From JANXQG01 sp963824275 (GTDB lineage: Bacteria > Planctomycetota > Planctomycetia > Pirellulales > Thermoguttaceae): a stretch of DNA of 64,000 nt. Numbering within the stretch: the stretch's first letter is position 1; each line of letters opens with the position of its first letter. This document shows, piece after piece, positions 39,934 to 48,122 of the stretch. Both the position numbers and the translations under genes were made by a program. The DNA lies in contig CAWGOT010000001.1 in NCBI GenBank assembly GCA_963824275.1, positions 558,001-622,000 of the forward strand. Reading direction: 5' to 3'. The notes beneath the pieces are model-generated. The model made no database searches. It saw only the letters and a list, made by a program, of their open reading frames with translations, and had not been told where the DNA came from.

Positions 39934-40192
39934 TGGGCCCCAAGAGCACGCGAAGCGAAAGCGAAAAACTCGGCAAAGCACGTCCTTGCCTTGACTAAGA
40001 GCAGGATACCAGATTGGCTTTGCGCGGTCAAGCATCGTTCGTATACGAAATACGGGCCGGATACGAGCGGGGTGTGGGGAGTCCGCAGGATTCGCATCCG
40101 GGACAAGGTGAGGTAGAATAAAGGCAACCGGCCGTTGCACTTAGTGCCGGTTCGTTCCACTGAAGAAGACCAAGTCACACGGGCCTTTGCAA

Positions 40193-40459
40193 ATGGCTGA
40201 TGGTTTATTGTATGGCAACAGCGACCTTCCAGCGGAGTTGGACGCCCGCGTCCGCGCGGAGCTGCAGCGCGATGAGACCTTGTTCGGGTCTGAAACAACT
40301 TTTAAAGCGAAACCGACTGGCCCCCTGTTGACAGGGCCGACTCGAACCGGTTTCCCAAGGTCCGGATTTCCGCGGCTGCCTGGCCGAAGGCATCGGCAAG
40401 CAGCTTTCGGCCCCGCAGCGTCCTCGGCCGGGCGGGGATTCCCGCCTTGGGCATCATGA
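40193..40459 (+). pseudogene. Possible 5' fragment of a conserved gene
   Basis: ATG 40193 opens with MADGLLYGNSDLPAELDARVRAELQRDETLF. This resembles the start of proteins with an ELxARVxxELQPGE motif before a PH-like domain. After about 35 residues the similarity ends and the frame continues as low-quality sequence opposite the gene at 40302. Probably a truncated remnant. Confidence 0.4.
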
Positions 40460-40730
40460 TCGACTCGATCAGGCTCCGGTAGCGTGCGACGTCTTCGGTC
40501 GAGATGCAGTCGGTCGCAAAGGGACGATCGAGATACGAGTTGACGGCTGCCAGCTCACAATGCCCGCTGGGGACCGCGCCGCCCGTAAAGGCGAAGACGC
40601 TGTACCAATTCGAGAGCCCGTCCACGACGGTCTGATTGGTTTGCAACTCCGATCGCATTCCGGCCCGCGCTTGCCGGCTGCCCGCTGACTCGCCGGGTTG
40701 TGTTCCAGCGGCGTGATTTAAATCATCCAT
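40302..40730 (-). CDS. Hypothetical protein
   Basis: 142 residues with mixed composition, including a plausible helical C-terminus (RGRKLLADAFGQAAAEIRTLGNRFESAL). No family recognised. It overlaps the remnant on the other strand. Coding nature is supported only by length and codon use. Confidence 0.45.
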   Translation of the reverse strand: MDDLNHAAGTQPGESAGSRQARAGMRSELQTNQTVVDGLSNWYSVFAFTGGAVPSGHCELAAVNSYLDRPFATDCISTEDVARYRSLIESIMMPKAGIPARPRTLRGRKLLADAFGQAAAEIRTLGNRFESALSTGGQSVSL

Positions 40731-40882
40731 GGAATTTCTCCCTCCTGTTTTATGCCGCCGCCAAACGGCGCAATGGCGGGGGAGAAGCCCGGGCGATCGA
40801 GTTGTTCAGAAGCGGTTACAATTACATTCTAGCTCTCTTCTGGCGAAATGCTATAACCCGAATGGCAATAAGTGTTTCTTCC

Positions 40883-41113
40883 TTAGCGCGTCGCGGCCGG
40901 CATGGCGTCGATCAACGCACGCAAGACCTTGTTCACGGCTTCCGGTGTCGTGAATACTTCGGAGACGTTGGGGTCCAGCGCCACCACGAGTCGGCTCTTG
41001 TCCGCGTGCGACGCAAAACGATTCGGCTTCGCCTTGGAGTAGTCGAACTCATACTCTGCACGCATATCGCCGCCTGAACGGCGAGGCGTTTTACGGGCGG
41101 GTTCCTTCTTCAT
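40883..41113 (-). CDS. Small antitoxin-like protein
   Basis: 76 residues from ATG 41113. Basic N-terminus, then MRAEYEFDYSKAKPNRFA, the pattern of small antitoxin-like proteins (xxEYDFSKAKxN) that often accompany toxins. No obvious partner overlaps it; vapC lies just upstream but has its own vapB. Confidence 0.65.
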   Translation of the reverse strand: MKKEPARKTPRRSGGDMRAEYEFDYSKAKPNRFASHADKSRLVVALDPNVSEVFTTPEAVNKVLRALIDAMPAATR

Positions 41114-41180
41114 AGTCCCTTCGCTCCTTTTTCGTTGCCTTTCGCGCACTAATGATCCGGATCAGGTCTTCGCCGCGCTC

Positions 41181-41588
41181 TTACGGCACAACCTCCAGCA
41201 CTGAGCCATCAGCCAGCCGGTAGATATGGAAATCGCTGTCCAAGGTGAAGATTTGGCGAGTCTTTCGAAGTTCAGAAACTGCAATCAGGGAAGCATCAGC
41301 AAAGTCCATCGGAACGTCTTGATACTTCTGCATGAGCGGATCCATGCGGCTCCTTTCGTCACGCGTGATGTCCAGGACAACGAGTCTGCCGTCCCGGAGT
41401 GTCCGCCAGAGCCGTTCTTGATACCGGTAGCCGCCCAACGCATGAAGAAGATACATGGCTTCAGTCAGGCAAGGCCAGGTCGTTACAAGCGGGCCGTGAG
41501 GAAGGTCATGCAGGACCGCGTTGCACGCGGCGTGAAATTGATCGTCCTCATCGAACAATGCGATCAACGGTCCGGCGTCCGTCAACAC
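41181..41588 (-). CDS. vapC: PIN-domain toxin (VapC-like)
   Basis: 135 residues from GTG 41588. PIN nuclease features: LTDAGPLIALFDEDD at the N-terminus (first acidic residue), TEAMYLL in the middle, and MDFADASLIAVSELRKTRQIFTLDSDF with the later acidic residues. Overlaps the antitoxin gene by 7 bases. It cleaves RNA when not bound by VapB. Confidence 0.9.
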   Translation of the reverse strand: MLTDAGPLIALFDEDDQFHAACNAVLHDLPHGPLVTTWPCLTEAMYLLHALGGYRYQERLWRTLRDGRLVVLDITRDERSRMDPLMQKYQDVPMDFADASLIAVSELRKTRQIFTLDSDFHIYRLADGSVLEVVP

Positions 41589-41878
41589 GATCCCCGCTCC
41601 TCCTGATGCTTCTTGAGCAGCAGTTCTTTGAACTTCTTACCTGTGTCTTTCGAGAGTTGCGCGCCGCCGGGCACGTATTCGCTGCTATGCAGCCCTCCCA
41701 CATAACCGGCGAAGAAATCGGCCATTGTCAAACCTGCGACCTCGGCGGATTGTGGCGAGGCGGGCAGAAGGGCCCCACGCAGCTTTTCCACGGCCAGAAG
41801 TTCGGGCGTCGTGCCCTGCCGCCGGGCCTGTTCGGTGACAGCTCGTTCAAGTTCAGGCGGTAACGTAATCGTGACCAT
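41582..41878 (-). CDS. vapB: Antitoxin partner of the PIN toxin (VapB-like)
   Basis: 98 residues. The N-terminal ribbon-helix-helix-like MVTITLPPELERAVTEQARRQGTTPELLAVEKL should bind DNA and repress the operon; the C-terminal part should bind VapC. Gene order and overlap with vapC are typical. Confidence 0.85.
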   Translation of the reverse strand: MVTITLPPELERAVTEQARRQGTTPELLAVEKLRGALLPASPQSAEVAGLTMADFFAGYVGGLHSSEYVPGGAQLSKDTGKKFKELLLKKHQEERGSC

Positions 41879-42253
41879 AGTACCGACCCTTTTTCTGCTC
41901 CAGTTCAGCCTTGAATTGCGGGCACATTCTCTCCAAAAAGCACCGACAATCCCATTCTACTATAGGCTTCTGGGTCGGCCCAGGGGCACAGCAGGAAATT
42001 AACCCCAGCCCGACGGCGGGGCGCAGGACGGTGCTCCGCTGCTCGGTCCCGCGTGGCGGATTGGCTTTACGACCGAGCATCTGGGCAATTGGAACAGCCG
42101 AGCGCTATTCGTAGGTGGCTTTGGAAACGCGGAAATTGATCCTGCTGGCGTCATAGCCTCTGTCTCAAAGCCCGCGGTGCCTTTATAGGAAATTTCGCTC
42201 AAACCATGACTCTCGCGGAATTTCGCGGCACGGCAACTTAGAAACACGCCACT
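41879..42253. other. Intergenic stretch with dispersed-repeat pieces
   Basis: 375 bases without a convincing gene. It includes GGCTTTGGAAACGCGGAAA (also near 37030) and TTATAGGAAATTTCGCTC (also at about 49918 and, diverged, at 55568). Confidence 0.5.
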
Positions 42254-42901
42254 CTACGAACCCGCCTTCCGAAACTCCGCCCGATATACCGGCTCATTGC
42301 TCAGCCGCATCCGCCGCTCAAAATGCGTGCGATAGGACAGGTCGTCCTCGGCGGGCGTTTCAGGCACGGCGATCGGCCCCAAGAGCCGCGTGTTGGCCGC
42401 CAGCAGTTCCAGCGTCGTCTGGAAATATTCCTCAACGTCCGTCCAGAAGTGCAAGGCGCCGCCCGGTGCCAGCGTCCGCTCGACGTGCTGCATGAAAGTC
42501 TCGTTCATTACGCGGCGCTTGCGATGCCGCTTCTTCCACCACGGATCGGGGAAGTAGACGTGTACCGCGGCCAGGGAACTGTCGGGGATCAATTCGGCGA
42601 AGATCCGCAGGCCGTCGCCCGATACGACCCGGCCGTTGGGCAGCCCGGCCTTGGCCAGTCCTGCGGCGGCGAAGCGGGCGTACTTGTGCGCGATCTCGAT
42701 GCCCAAGAAATCGATGTCCGGATAGGAACGTGCCGCATTGCGCAAGAACAGTCCCTTGCCGGAACCGACCTCAATTTCCAGCGGGGCAACGCGGCCGAAG
42801 ATCGATTCGGCGTTCCAGGGCCGGGGAAGCTCGTCGAACTCCAGCAGGTGCTTCGAGAGATCGAGCGAAGGATCAATTTTGCGAAGCGCGCGACGGCCCA
42901 C
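42254..42901 (-). CDS. trmB: tRNA (guanine-N7)-methyltransferase
   Basis: 215 residues from GTG 42901 (VGRRALRKIDPSLDLSKHLL). SAM-binding motif IEVGSGKGLFLRNAA and substrate motif VHVYFPDPWWKKRHRKRRV are diagnostic of TrmB, which methylates G46 of tRNA. An upstream ATG at 42976 would add 25 residues (MFRISDFGFRIF...) encoded by a heptanucleotide repeat, so GTG is preferred, but the repeat-encoded extension is open and could be used. Confidence 0.93.
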   Translation of the reverse strand: MGRRALRKIDPSLDLSKHLLEFDELPRPWNAESIFGRVAPLEIEVGSGKGLFLRNAARSYPDIDFLGIEIAHKYARFAAAGLAKAGLPNGRVVSGDGLRIFAELIPDSSLAAVHVYFPDPWWKKRHRKRRVMNETFMQHVERTLAPGGALHFWTDVEEYFQTTLELLAANTRLLGPIAVPETPAEDDLSYRTHFERRMRLSNEPVYRAEFRKAGS

Positions 42902-42942
42902 GGGATTTACTGCCTCTCGACGGGCACGGCGGGGAGAGAGGA

Positions 42943-43000
42943 AAATTCGAAATCCGAAATCCGAAATCCGAAACAAATCTCAAATTTCATTCTAAAATCG
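42943..43000. repeat. AAATCCG heptanucleotide repeat upstream of trmB
   Basis: Three to four GAAATCC units plus diverged AT-rich units, like 21898-21960. Read from the trmB side it encodes RISDFGFRIF in frame with trmB. Confidence 0.8.
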
Positions 43001-43015
43001 AAACGCTCAATGCGC

Positions 43016-43531
43016 TCATTCAAGTTCCGCCCCCCCGGCGGTCAACTGATCGACCGGCAAGGGAATCCCTTTGATCATGCCCTCGCACACGAGGTTCTGA
43101 TCGACGAACGACTGGAACTCGCAGGTGATGATCGTCCGCCGGGCCTTAAGCAGGCGGGTCACGATCACGAGGCGATTGCCGGGCCGCACGAGGCCGCGGA
43201 AGCGGATGTCTTCCATGCCGCCGAAACCCATCATGCCCTCCATCAGGCCGCTCTTCACCGCGTAGTAGCTGGACAACTGGGCGGCCGCCTCGCACATCAT
43301 CACGCCGGGCATCAGCGGCATGCCCGGCATGTGCCCGCGGGCCCAGAATTCGTCGGGCTGCAGGTCCTTATAGCCGACACAGATGCGGCGGGTGTGATCC
43401 TCAAAGACGATCGCCGTCAATTGCTCCATTTCGAAACGCTGGGGATTGTAGCGGCGGATCTCGTCGAGGTTGCTGATCACGTGATCGAGGTTGAATTCGC
43501 TAAATTCAATAATCAACGGTTTCTTGGGCAC
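43016..43531 (-). CDS. FabZ/FabA-like hydroxyacyl-ACP dehydratase
   Basis: 171 residues from GTG 43531. Hotdog-fold core GHMPGMPLMPGVMMCEAAAQ matches the FabZ signature (HFPGxPxMPGVLxxEAxAQ) with the catalytic His kept. It is longer than FabZ by an N-terminal 25 residues. Probably acts in fatty-acid synthesis or a related acyl pathway. Confidence 0.85.
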   Translation of the reverse strand: MPKKPLIIEFSEFNLDHVISNLDEIRRYNPQRFEMEQLTAIVFEDHTRRICVGYKDLQPDEFWARGHMPGMPLMPGVMMCEAAAQLSSYYAVKSGLMEGMMGFGGMEDIRFRGLVRPGNRLVIVTRLLKARRTIITCEFQSFVDQNLVCEGMIKGIPLPVDQLTAGGAELE

Positions 43532-43665
43532 GGTTGACTCCCTGGAACGGTTTGCCGGCCTGACAATGGGCGAGGCCGAACAATTCTTATGCGACTTACG
43601 ATTTTGGCAGGCGATCTGCCGATAGCCCTGCTCCATCCGAAAAGGCCCAATCTTCGCCGGTCCGA

Positions 43666-43764
43666 TCAGGTCTTCACCTGATGCCGCTTCGACTTGCGGG
43701 CCTTGCTATTGGACGGACGCTTGCCATGATTGGCCTTCTTGGCCACACGGTGCGGTTTTGCCAT
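43666..43764 (-). CDS. bL37-like small basic ribosomal protein
   Basis: 32 residues, strongly basic: it begins MAKPHRVAKKANHGKRPSNS and ends with a K/R-rich tail. The KANHGKRP core matches the C-terminus of mycobacterial bL37 and the small planctomycete 'MAKPHR' proteins. It lies between the FabZ-like gene and the trpD repeat array. Too short for most gene callers. Confidence 0.75.
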   Translation of the reverse strand: MAKPHRVAKKANHGKRPSNSKARKSKRHQVKT

Positions 43765-43908
43765 AACGGATTACCTCTTCTTGCTTTACGGCCGATATTA
43801 TTGTGCAAAAAATCCTCCGCCCGCACTCGTTGGGCGGGGAGAACCTATCACTTTACCATTTTGCGGCATCGCTGGGAAGGGCGGGAGCCCAGTAAAAACC
43901 CGCATGCG

Positions 43909-44338
43909 GTAGGGTGGCGTCGAGCGCAGCGAAGACCCACCGTTCGTGGCAATTCATGGTGGGTCTTCGCTGCGCTCGACGCCACCCTACTTCCCTTGGC
44001 TGCGGGCCGCAAGCAGCGAAGACCCACCGTTCGTGGCAATTCGTGGTGGGTCTTCGCTGCGCTCGACGCCACCCTACTTCCCATGGCTGCGGGCCGCAAG
44101 CAGCGAAGACCCACCGTTCGTGGCAATTCGTGGTGGGTCTTCGCTGCGCTCGACGCCACCCTACTTCCCATGGCTGCGGGCCGCAAGCAGCGAAGACCCA
44201 CCGTTCGTGGCAATTCGTGGTGGGTCTTCGCTGCGCTCGACGCCACCCTACTTCCCATGACTGCGGGCCGCAAGCAGCGAAGACCCACCGTTCGTGGCAA
44301 TTCGTGGTGGGTCTTCGCTGCGCTCGACGCCACCCTAC
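43909..44338. repeat. Tandem array of a hairpin element fused to the 3' end of trpD
   Basis: A complete palindrome (43909-43990; arms GTAGGGTGGCGTCGAGCGCA and complement) is followed by four 87-base units. Each unit is a 64-base hairpin plus 23 bases (TTCCCATGGCTGCGGGCCGC...) identical to the last codons of trpD (LAARSHGK-stop). Units differ by one or two bases. The array therefore grew by tandem duplication of hairpin and gene end together. It probably also terminates trpD transcription. Confidence 0.93.
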
Positions 44339-45345
44339 TTCCCATGGCTGCGGGCCGCAAGGCGAATGAGCAGGTCGCTGGCGGCGGCCGTGTCGATGGC
44401 CGCTGCGGCCATCGCGGCGCCCTTGCCAAGCGACAGGGCTGCTCCCGCCGTCCACAGCGCGGCTGCCGCGTTGGCCACCACGATGTCGCGGGCAGGTCCC
44501 CGCTGCCCGGCCAACACCCCACGAATGGTTGCAGCACTCTGCTCGGGCCCGGCCACTTGGATTGTCTTGAGCTCGATGCTTTCCAGTCCGAAGTCGGCCG
44601 GTGTCCACTGAAAATGCCGCACCTGGCCAGTAGCTTCCGTAACTTCGGTAGCGCCGCAGAGCGTGACCTCGTCGAGCCCGTCGCTGCCGTGGACCACTGC
44701 GCTCCGCACCGTCCCCAGGAGGACCAGGGCTTCGGCCAGAAGCGTCCGAAACTCCGCTCGGCCGACGCCCAGCAACTGTCGCGATGCCCCGGCCGGATTG
44801 ATCAAGGGGCCGAGGATGTTGAAAATCGTCGGCACTCCCAGCTTTTTCCGCACGGGGGCGACGTGTTTCATGGCATTATGCAAGAGCGGCGCAAAGCAGA
44901 AGCAGACGCCCAACTCGTCCAGGCAGCGCTCGACGCAGGCCACGTCGGCCTCGATGTTCAGGCCCAGGGCGGCCAAGGCGTCGGCCGACCCGCTGCGGCT
45001 GCTGGCCGCCCGATTGCCATGCTTGGCCACCGGCACCCCCGCCGCCGCCGTGACCAGGGCCGCGGCCGTGCTGATGTTGAACGTCTGCAACTGATCGCCG
45101 CCGGTGCCGCAGGTGTCCAGCAAATCGGGCCGCGAAGAACGGATCGGCGTCATCTTCCCACGCAGGGCCAGGGCGGCCCCCGCCAGCTCGCTCACGCTCG
45201 GGCCCTTGCGGTTCAGGGCCAGCAGCCAGCGGGCCATATCGTCCTCGCTCGCGCGTCCGCCGATGATCTCGTCGAACGTCGCGACGACCTCGTCCAGCGA
45301 CAGGTCGTGCCCGGCCTCCGTACGTTGAATGGCGGATTGAATCAT
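44335..45345 (-). CDS. trpD: Anthranilate phosphoribosyltransferase
   Basis: 336 residues, intact. Motifs DTCGTGGDQLQTFNIST (PRPP site), KHGNRAASSRSGSADAL, and NPLGP-like IFNILGPLINPA. Second step of tryptophan synthesis from anthranilate. No other trp gene is adjacent. Its stop codon lies inside the amplified repeat unit. Confidence 0.95.
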   Translation of the reverse strand: MIQSAIQRTEAGHDLSLDEVVATFDEIIGGRASEDDMARWLLALNRKGPSVSELAGAALALRGKMTPIRSSRPDLLDTCGTGGDQLQTFNISTAAALVTAAAGVPVAKHGNRAASSRSGSADALAALGLNIEADVACVERCLDELGVCFCFAPLLHNAMKHVAPVRKKLGVPTIFNILGPLINPAGASRQLLGVGRAEFRTLLAEALVLLGTVRSAVVHGSDGLDEVTLCGATEVTEATGQVRHFQWTPADFGLESIELKTIQVAGPEQSAATIRGVLAGQRGPARDIVVANAAAALWTAGAALSLGKGAAMAAAAIDTAAASDLLIRLAARSHGK

Positions 45346-45364
45346 CCGATAAGGATTTGGTTGG

Positions 45365-45438
45365 AAACAACTTGGTAGGATGGACTTCCAAGTCCGTCCA
45401 TTTCATTCGTGGGCGGACCTGGACGTCCATCCTACATT
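45365..45438. repeat. Palindromic dispersed repeat (TAGGATGGACTTCCAAGTCC)
   Basis: Arms GGTAGGATGGACTTCCAAGTCC and GGACCTGGACGTCCATCCTA around a short centre. It lies between trpD and the next small gene. Confidence 0.8.
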
Positions 45439-45442
45439 CGGG

Positions 45443-45700
45443 TTACTCTTCCGCCGCTTTCTGCTCGAACATCCCTGCCATTCCGGCCAGCAGACGGCGC
45501 TCCTTGGCCTTGCGTGCCGCCGGCGTCATCTTGGGGGCGGTCGACTGCGACGCGGCCCAGGCCATGAATTCCTGTGCCGCCTGCCAACGTGCGGCCGGAT
45601 CGGTTGCGGCCTCGCGTTTGGCCTCTTCGCGGCGTTTCACTTCGTCGTCGAATGCCGCTAAGCCGGGCTGTTGATTTGTAGAGAGTGGATTGCAGATCAT
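45443..45700 (-). CDS. Small hypothetical protein
   Basis: 85 residues, charged and helical (DDEVKRREEAKREAATDPAARWQAAQEFMAWAASQ). No family recognised; the composition looks like a real small cytoplasmic protein. Confidence 0.6.
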   Translation of the reverse strand: MICNPLSTNQQPGLAAFDDEVKRREEAKREAATDPAARWQAAQEFMAWAASQSTAPKMTPAARKAKERRLLAGMAGMFEQKAAEE

Positions 45701-45718
45701 CTTCGGGCGATGGCATGG

Positions 45719-45904
45719 TCATTTTTCACTACGTTTGAGCGCGGCCGTCAGGACTCGCACCCTATCCAATGTCCGCTCTTCCTCGGAAAGGGCCAACTGA
45801 CATTGTAACATCCAGAAATCGATGTCAAATGTCGCAATCGGCTGATGGTGCAGAAGAAAGTTCGTACCCACAATGAGGGTGTATTGCACTCGGGATTTCT
45901 GCAA
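45719..45904 (-). pseudogene. Fragment resembling a nucleotidyltransferase N-terminus
   Basis: 61 residues including YTLIVGTNFLLHHQPIATFDIDFW. This resembles the opening of small nucleotidyltransferase-like proteins (VGTYFLLxHxxxRATxDIDFW), but the remainder is too short for the family. Likely a deletion remnant. Confidence 0.4.
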
Positions 45905-46004
45905 AATCGCCTGCGCCTCCGTCTTTATGCGGATTTTTTCGTAGCGCGTTTTCCGCCTTGGCTGACCATCCGCTTCCTCCTAGCGCTTAGTGTCGACACT
46001 GCAG

Positions 46005-46600
46005 TCAGGCAGCGCCAGCGCGCAGTCGCTTGACGCCCGCCTCGGTCACGCGAGTATTTATCAGGCTGACGTACTTCAGCGAAGTCGCGTGCTCAAGATG
46101 CTTGAGGCCGTCGTCCGTCACGGCCGTGTCGTCCAGGAACAGCAGCTTGAGGGCGGGCAGTCGGCTGAGACCGCCGAGCCCGGCGTCAGTGACATCCGTG
46201 CCGCAGAGCACAGGTTCTCAAGGCAGGTCAGATTACTGAGATGCGCAAGCCCGGCGTCGCCGACCCGCGTCTTTTCCAGGTCGAGGATCGTGAGCTTGGT
46301 CAAACCGCCCAGATGGACAAGTCCGGCGTCCGTCACCTGCGTCTCGCGAAGGATGAGCGTGTCTAGTTGCACGAGGCCGGCCAAATGTGCCAAACCCCCG
46401 TCCGAGATGTTCGACTCGCCCAGGTCCAACGCCTTGAGGCGCGTTCAAGCCCTCCAAGTGCGCAAACTCCCCGTCGCCCGTTGTCTTGCAAACATCCAGT
46501 TCCAGATTTTCAAGCCCGGTCAGACCGTCCAGCCACCCTAGGTCGTCGTCTGGGGCCTGATACTCGTTTGTCGAGTCAGCGTACGGGGAGGGCGCAGAGG
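46005..46600 (-). pseudogene. Leucine-rich-repeat protein remnant
   Basis: Several LRR units of the type LKALDLGESNISDGGLAHLAGL, TQVTDAGLVHLGGLTKLTILDL and ending TRVTEAGVKRLRAGAA. Frame breaks near 46439-46444 (a CG restores NARLKALDL) and 46210. Upstream the frame runs into a stop inside the hairpin at 46604-46660, and no start codon is left, so the 5' end of the gene has been lost at this element. A paralogue follows at 46859. Confidence 0.75.
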
Positions 46601-46603
46601 GCG

Positions 46604-46660
46604 CAGGGTCAGACTTTAACCGCTAGCTGCTCCGCAGTTAGCGGTTAAAGTCTGACCCTG
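46604..46660. repeat. 22-base perfect inverted repeat
   Basis: CAGGGTCAGACTTTAACCGC and its complement with a 13-base centre. It marks the truncated 5' end of the LRR remnant and could be a mobile or recombinogenic palindrome, or a bidirectional terminator. Confidence 0.85.
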
Positions 46661-46858
46661 CCCTGACTCAGGATGGCTGGTTTTCAAGCGCTCATAGATG
46701 GCTGGTTTTCGGCGCCCGCTGACACCAGGATTACGCAGAGTGCGCGCCTGGCCCTGGGCTGACCCTGATCTTGACCAGCAAAGACTGCCGACCTCCCGAC
46801 CCTTTTGATTTGCCCTAAAATCAACTTTGCCCTCTCCCGCTCCGCCTTGACAGCCGAC

Positions 46859-47866
46859 TCAGCGGCGAATGCCGCAATTCCGCAATGCCTGCTGGAGTCT
46901 TTTCACGCCAGCATCGGTGATCTTCGGGTTCTTGTTGAGCCATAAGTCTCGGAGTTGGGTCAGCCCTGAAATATGTCCCACCAGCCCCGTATCCGTGATT
47001 TGCGTCCTTTCGAGACTCAACTTCTGGAGTTGGGTCAGATTCGCAAGGTGTGTAAGCCCCGCATCCGTGATTTGAGTGTTGTCGAGGTTCAAGTATTGGA
47101 GTTGGGTCAGCACTGCAACGTTTACCAACCCCGCATCCGTAATCTTAGTGCTTTGGAGGTTCAACCGTTGAAGTTGGGTCAGCCCTGCAAGATACACCAG
47201 CCCCGCATCCGTGATTTGGGTTCGGGGGAGGTACAACGATCGGAGTTGTTTCAGACCTGCAAGCTGTGCCAGTCCCGCATCCGTGATCTGGGTGCCCTCA
47301 AGGTCGAACCCTCTGAGTTGGGTCAACTCCGCGAGGTGTGCCAGCTCCTCATCGCTGATCTCGTTGCTGTTGCTGGCGAGCCATACAACCGAAGCGAAGA
47401 AATCATCTCCCAAGAACTTCCGCAGGCACTGCGGTCCTGATGGTTGTGCGTTTACCTGTCCGTTGTCACCGCTTGGATCGCACTGCCAATCATAGGCCAC
47501 GAAGCCGTCGAACTTCCTGATCGCGTCGACGAGATCCTTCTGCTCCGACGCGCTCTTCATCTCCACCTCTAGCCAACTGCACGGCAGGGCTACGGCGACC
47601 GTCAGCACGAGCATTGACGGAATGCTGAATTGAAACCGCAAGCGGAAAACAATCGCAACAATGAGCCAAAGCAGCATGGCAACGAAGACCAGGCCAACCC
47701 CAGCCACGGCGATCAGGACCGTCCAACCCTTGTGGGTATTGAAACCAAACCACTGAAGGCGCTCCGACAGCCAAAGCAACCCCTCGACGGCCAGCAGGGC
47801 CACGACCATCCAACCTGGCGTGGGCGAGAACCATCGGGTTTTGGCTTTGGGAGTGGAGTCATTCAT
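46859..47866 (-). CDS. Membrane-anchored leucine-rich-repeat protein
   Basis: 335 residues. Three N-terminal helices (about 18-34, 47-70, 80-98), then at least six LRR units of 24 residues with consensus LTQLQxLxLxxTQITDAGLxxLAG, ending ITDAGVKRLQQALRNCGIRR. Related to the remnant at 46005 and to the protein at 59667. Probably displays a binding surface; the partner is unknown. Confidence 0.88.
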   Translation of the reverse strand: MNDSTPKAKTRWFSPTPGWMVVALLAVEGLLWLSERLQWFGFNTHKGWTVLIAVAGVGLVFVAMLLWLIVAIVFRLRFQFSIPSMLVLTVAVALPCSWLEVEMKSASEQKDLVDAIRKFDGFVAYDWQCDPSGDNGQVNAQPSGPQCLRKFLGDDFFASVVWLASNSNEISDEELAHLAELTQLRGFDLEGTQITDAGLAQLAGLKQLRSLYLPRTQITDAGLVYLAGLTQLQRLNLQSTKITDAGLVNVAVLTQLQYLNLDNTQITDAGLTHLANLTQLQKLSLERTQITDTGLVGHISGLTQLRDLWLNKNPKITDAGVKRLQQALRNCGIRR

Positions 47867-48026
47867 GCCGTCATTTTGATCTTAGCAGAGTTCTGTGCCT
47901 GCTCGTCTAGTAGTCGCAACGGAGCCCGTCGGGCACCTCGGGCACCGCCAAACCGCGTGTGAACTTTGCACCGCGGATTTGACGTAACGATACCGGAAAA
48001 ATTACAATTACAAAGTGGGCAATCCT

Positions 48027-48107
48027 AAGGACCAGCGAGCTTGCGAGCGCGGCCCACCAACACCGGCGACTGGTGGGCCGGCGCTGGCAAGCTCGCTGGT
48101 CCCTACG
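48027..48107. repeat. Second copy of the AGGACCAGCGAGCTTGCGAG palindrome
   Basis: Same family as 3190-3303: GGACCAGCGAGCTTGCGAGC ... GCAAGCTCGCTGGTCC with an inner CCCACCAACACCGGCGACTGGTGGG stem. It lies just beyond the stop of the gene at 48123. Confidence 0.85.
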
Positions 48108-48122
48108 AACGTATCCCTGAAG

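Noticed and set aside
42902..42976. ATG 42976 as the trmB start
   Set aside because: It adds 25 residues encoded mostly by a heptanucleotide repeat; GTG 42901 gives the normal family start. Kept only as an alternative.
43909..44338. Possible CRISPR array
   Set aside because: Units of 87 bases are nearly identical throughout with no variable spacers, are internally palindromic, and include trpD sequence; no cas genes nearby.
43681..45378. Very long plus-strand reading frame across the trpD region
   Set aside because: It is antisense to trpD and passes through the palindromic repeat array; the protein is low-complexity and repeats RRPTVRGNSW-type units from the hairpins.
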